A stretch of 64,000 nucleotides of DNA, taken from positions 8,029,021 through 8,093,020 of the forward strand of contig OW388303.1 of NCBI GenBank assembly GCA_936450465.1, given 5' to 3'. Of this stretch, positions 61,672-64,000 are shown piece after piece. The notes under the pieces were generated by a model, which was not told the origin of the DNA, made no database searches, and was given only the letters and a program-made list of their open reading frames with translations. Source of the stretch: Gibbula magus. Its lineage: Eukaryota > Mollusca > Gastropoda > Trochida > Trochidae. Both the position numbers and the translations under genes were made by a program. Numbering within the stretch: position 1 is the stretch's first letter; the number at the start of each line of letters is the position of its first letter.

Positions 61672-61809
61672 AGGACCTGTCTTAGATATTTTCTTAAGTC
61701 TACGAATTCTTAGCGCTACGAACTTTTTGAGAATTGGGAAAGTAAATCTTCGTAGGCGCTACGAACGTTTTTAAGAATTCTTAGCTCTACGAACGTTTCG
61801 AGAATAGAC
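61672..61809 (-). repeat. Right terminal and subterminal inverted repeat of Harbinger
   Basis: Mirror of the left end: AAGAATTCTTAGCTCTACGA runs to CGTTTCGAGAATAG at the terminus, with extra CGCTACGAAC copies at 61713 and 61756. The expected outer GGGGCC is missing, so the element may be trimmed by a few bases here. Confidence 0.8.
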
Positions 61810-61949
61810 ATTGTTTCTTTAGAAGTCTAAAGAGTGAAAGGTTTAAGAATATTTTAGATACTGCTACTAATATATAATATACTGTATGCAGTTGATGTCA
61901 GTAAACAAAAGAATTCAGAAATAATGATATTGGGGTCACCAAGCGTTTT

Positions 61950-62188
61950 CCACCATTAAAATTTAGACGTGATGGGCTCCTACACTCCGATTCACTTAAC
62001 CAAGCATAGATCTTAGACAAACACTTTAAATCAGCATTCTCACAGAGATGCACTATCAACACCGAAGAGTTCAAGAACACCTGCCGAATGAAAGGATCAT
62101 TCCCATCAGCGCCAGACCTCAACATCACATGCGCTGGTTTACAGAAATTACTTCAAAAACTAAACCCAAACAAAGCAAAGTCTGTCTA
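61950..62188 (+). pseudogene. Non-LTR retrotransposon ORF fragment upstream of the RT core
   Basis: One frame reads PPLKFRRDGLLHSDSLNQA, a TAG stop, ILDKHFKSAFSQ, then LNITCAGLQKLLQKLNPNKA. This order (PPLK-DG-L-TD...F-S-F...G-LKLLQ-LNP-KA) is the segment just before the reverse-transcriptase palm in jockey-like LINE ORF2 proteins. It begins 140 bp beyond the Harbinger element. The expected GPD and palm motifs do not follow. Confidence 0.7.
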
Positions 62189-63374
62189 AACTGTTCTTGA
62201 ACGTGTAATTTGTGTTTGTGTAATCGTTATGATGAGTTGTATTACAAATTATCACGATGACCATGACAGAACGGGTGCGACTTATTTTACCTTACCTCAA
62301 ACTAAGAATCACTATGTTAAGGGATGCGTCAAGTCAAGTTCTACCACAGATGTCATCACATTCTCTCAGGTTCTTTCAAGTTTCTATCCAGTTCCCTCAA
62401 GTTTTCGCCGATCTACTACTTAAGTTTCACTAAATTCAGTAAGTCCTTATAGGTTTAATATGGCTTACTACGACAGGATAAGCACAACATACCACTTTAT
62501 AAAGTGAGTTTCTTCTTGATATTATTATTGTAGTAATCAAGTATCATATTTAGAATTTAAAACTATTAGCATTTCATCTTAATATAGACCATCATATTAT
62601 TTAACAAATTTGTATAATTAAACAAAGTAGACATAGAAGCGTTGCTATGTGTACTATTGTCATGCACTGAAATGTTGTTTACGATCTTAACAAATAATGT
62701 GACAGACAATACTATCAGCGATTTTAAATAGTCGAACATGAATTAAACTCCTGGCCACGGCAACCCCCTTCTGTTCTACTTTTCATCAGGAAGCCCGTTA
62801 GGCCTGTTACGTTTCTATAGGATCTGTTAAGTTTTGTTAAGTTTTGTTACGTTCCTCCCGTTTAATACACACTGTCGGGTTTCTGTTCTAAAACCCATGT
62901 GTTTTGCAAATGAACATTTTTCAGTCGTCTCAAGGCAGCGCCGTTAATCAAGTTCTACCACGGTTCTGCTGGCCTTGTCGGTGCGGACTGTAAGGTCATG
63001 CCAGTTTGGTCCAAACGTGGCGACCGTGGATAACGTGAGCGTAGTGTAAACCTAGCATTATAAAGGCGTTATCATAGATTTAAGCGTTTCTGTCCGTGTA
63101 CATATACTCCGGGGAACGACCAAGAGTAACTCGTGTATTTTCACATTTATTCACATGTACGAATTGCTGTCGAAAAATAAAACCGTAAGTGAGTCTAATT
63201 TCGGGGTACCATCTCTCCTTAATAAATTTCAGGATATCGACTAGCAAACTTTAAGATGACACGGGGAAGACATATAGTTTATACAATTCGGCGATTTCGC
63301 TTAATTAATTCGGGCGAATAATAAACATAATATTTAACCTTAATAAATATTCCAATTTATTTTTATTAAACTAG
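62189..63374. other. No gene recognised; lies between two LINE fragments
   Basis: Mixed-composition sequence with loose repetition of TTAAGTTTTGTTA near 62828-62850. No motif of the missing reverse-transcriptase centre is seen here. Confidence 0.45.
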
Positions 63375-64000
63375 TAAATGACTTGGTCCGTTTTTGTTAA
63401 CGATATTGCAGATGAATTAGATTGTGCCGCACGCTTGTTCGCTGACGATACATCAATGGTATTTTCATCTATCAACCACATGCTAATGCAAGACACGCTA
63501 AACAGAAACCTTCAAACGTTATCCTGTTGGGCAAAACGTTGGCCTGTAACCTACAATCCAAGCAAAACTGAAACGATTATGTTTTGTCTGAAGAATAAAC
63601 ATCTAACTTGAACTTAAAATTTTAAAATCAGTTTGTCGGTATTGAAAAATCCCATAAACATCTTGGCATTATATTCTTATCTGATTGTAAATGGAACATA
63701 CATATTAGCATTGTGAAAACAACTTCCTCCATGGTGTCATCTAGGAGAAAATTAAAATGTATGTTAAGCAGGGAAACCTCAAATAAGATTTACATTTTTT
63801 TTTGAATACGCCTGTGAACTATGGGATGGTTGTTCAGCAGAGTTATAACACTAAATTGAAAAGGTTCAGTTCGAGGCCGCCAGGATAGTAACTGGCCTAC
63901 CTAAATATGCCACCCGATAATCTCTTATTATGAAACAGGATGGCAATCGTTAATAGAGAGAAGAACATATCGTAAACTAACTCTGTTGTATAATATATAC
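63375..64000 (+). pseudogene. Reverse transcriptase fragment of a non-LTR retrotransposon
   Basis: VFVNDIADELD and RLFADDTSMVF (catalytic Asp pair at 63444-63449) identify the RT palm of a LINE ORF2. These are followed by WAKRWPVTYNPSKTE. After a stop at 63609 and frame changes come FVGIEKSHKHLGI, EYACELWDGCSAEL, KVQFEAARIVTGLPKYATR and ETGWQSLIERRTYRKLTLLY, the usual C-terminal run of such proteins in molluscs. At least two frameshifts and several stops make it dead. It lacks the N-terminal half and runs off the window. Confidence 0.87.

Larger units (their letters stand above)
54191..61809. mobile_element. PIF/Harbinger DNA transposon, decayed, ~7.6 kb
   Basis: The ends match over about 35 bases (CTATTCTCGAAACGTTCGTA and onward) in inverted orientation, at 54198-54232 and 61772-61809. 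Looser similarity extends about 140 bp inward. Inside are the two gene types that define autonomous Harbinger elements, arranged tail to tail: a Myb/SANT-like DNA-binding protein and a HARBI1-type DDE nuclease. The left terminus carries GGCCCC outside the shared sequence; the right one lacks it. ACA borders both sides (54188-54190, and directly after the last matched base on the right). Harbinger normally duplicates 3 bp, usually TTA or TAA, so this is only a candidate duplication. Younger repeats are nested inside. Confidence 0.9.

Overview
The window looks like AT-rich, repeat-dense, mostly non-coding DNA from a marine mollusc, most likely a gastropod such as an abalone (inference). Pointers are F-type lectin (fucolectin) exons with GT-AG splice sites, a tRNA-derived SINE ending in a gastropod-like CACTCACT tail, molluscan satellite-bearing elements with GGAC microsatellites, and a PIF/Harbinger transposon with introns. 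I see no bacterial gene organisation, rRNA, CRISPR array or standalone tRNA gene. Host coding sequence is scarce: one complete F-type lectin domain on the minus strand (exons 1881-2099 and 67-276, both phase 1-1) and a broken copy of its first exon on the plus strand (52967-53186).

Layout. 1-2.1 kb: lectin domain, with a long inverted repeat in its intron. 2.1-39 kb: intergenic or intronic DNA with a TTAA-flanked MITE (4713-5074), three fold-back hairpin elements (about 13.6, 23.1 and 35.8 kb), a dispersed repeat present twice, a 382-bp tandem duplication and a SINE remnant. 39159-40423: a 1249-bp terminal-inverted-repeat element with a perfect 8-bp target duplication and ten copies of the 9-mer TTGGTTGCA. 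40.7-44.2 kb: consecutive satellite arrays, most ending in a GGAC microsatellite plus a G/C hairpin, one with a higher-order repeat and one carrying nuclear-receptor half-site palindromes. 44.86-45.19 kb: an intact-looking SINE with a 12-bp target duplication. 46.9-47.9 kb: a 35-bp minisatellite running into a dead Tc1-like transposase that is cut by a pogo-type MITE. 51.9-52.7 kb: a 17-bp minisatellite split by a minus-strand SINE.

54.19-61.81 kb: a decayed PIF/Harbinger transposon about 7.6 kb long. It has long inverted termini and two convergent intron-containing genes. A Myb/SANT-like DNA-binding protein (seven exons) lies on the plus strand and a HARBI1-type DDE nuclease (at least four exons) on the minus strand. 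In known Harbinger elements these two proteins act together: the Myb-like protein binds the ends and helps recruit the nuclease. Here both are inactivated: an in-frame TGA and no visible start codon in the first, and a missing mini-exon, a frameshift and a lost splice donor in the second. Other repeats are nested in its introns and between the genes. After it come two fragments of a non-LTR retrotransposon reverse-transcriptase ORF, the second running off the end of the window.

The element and repeat calls rest on direct reading of inverted repeats, target duplications and protein motifs. No database or alignment program was used.
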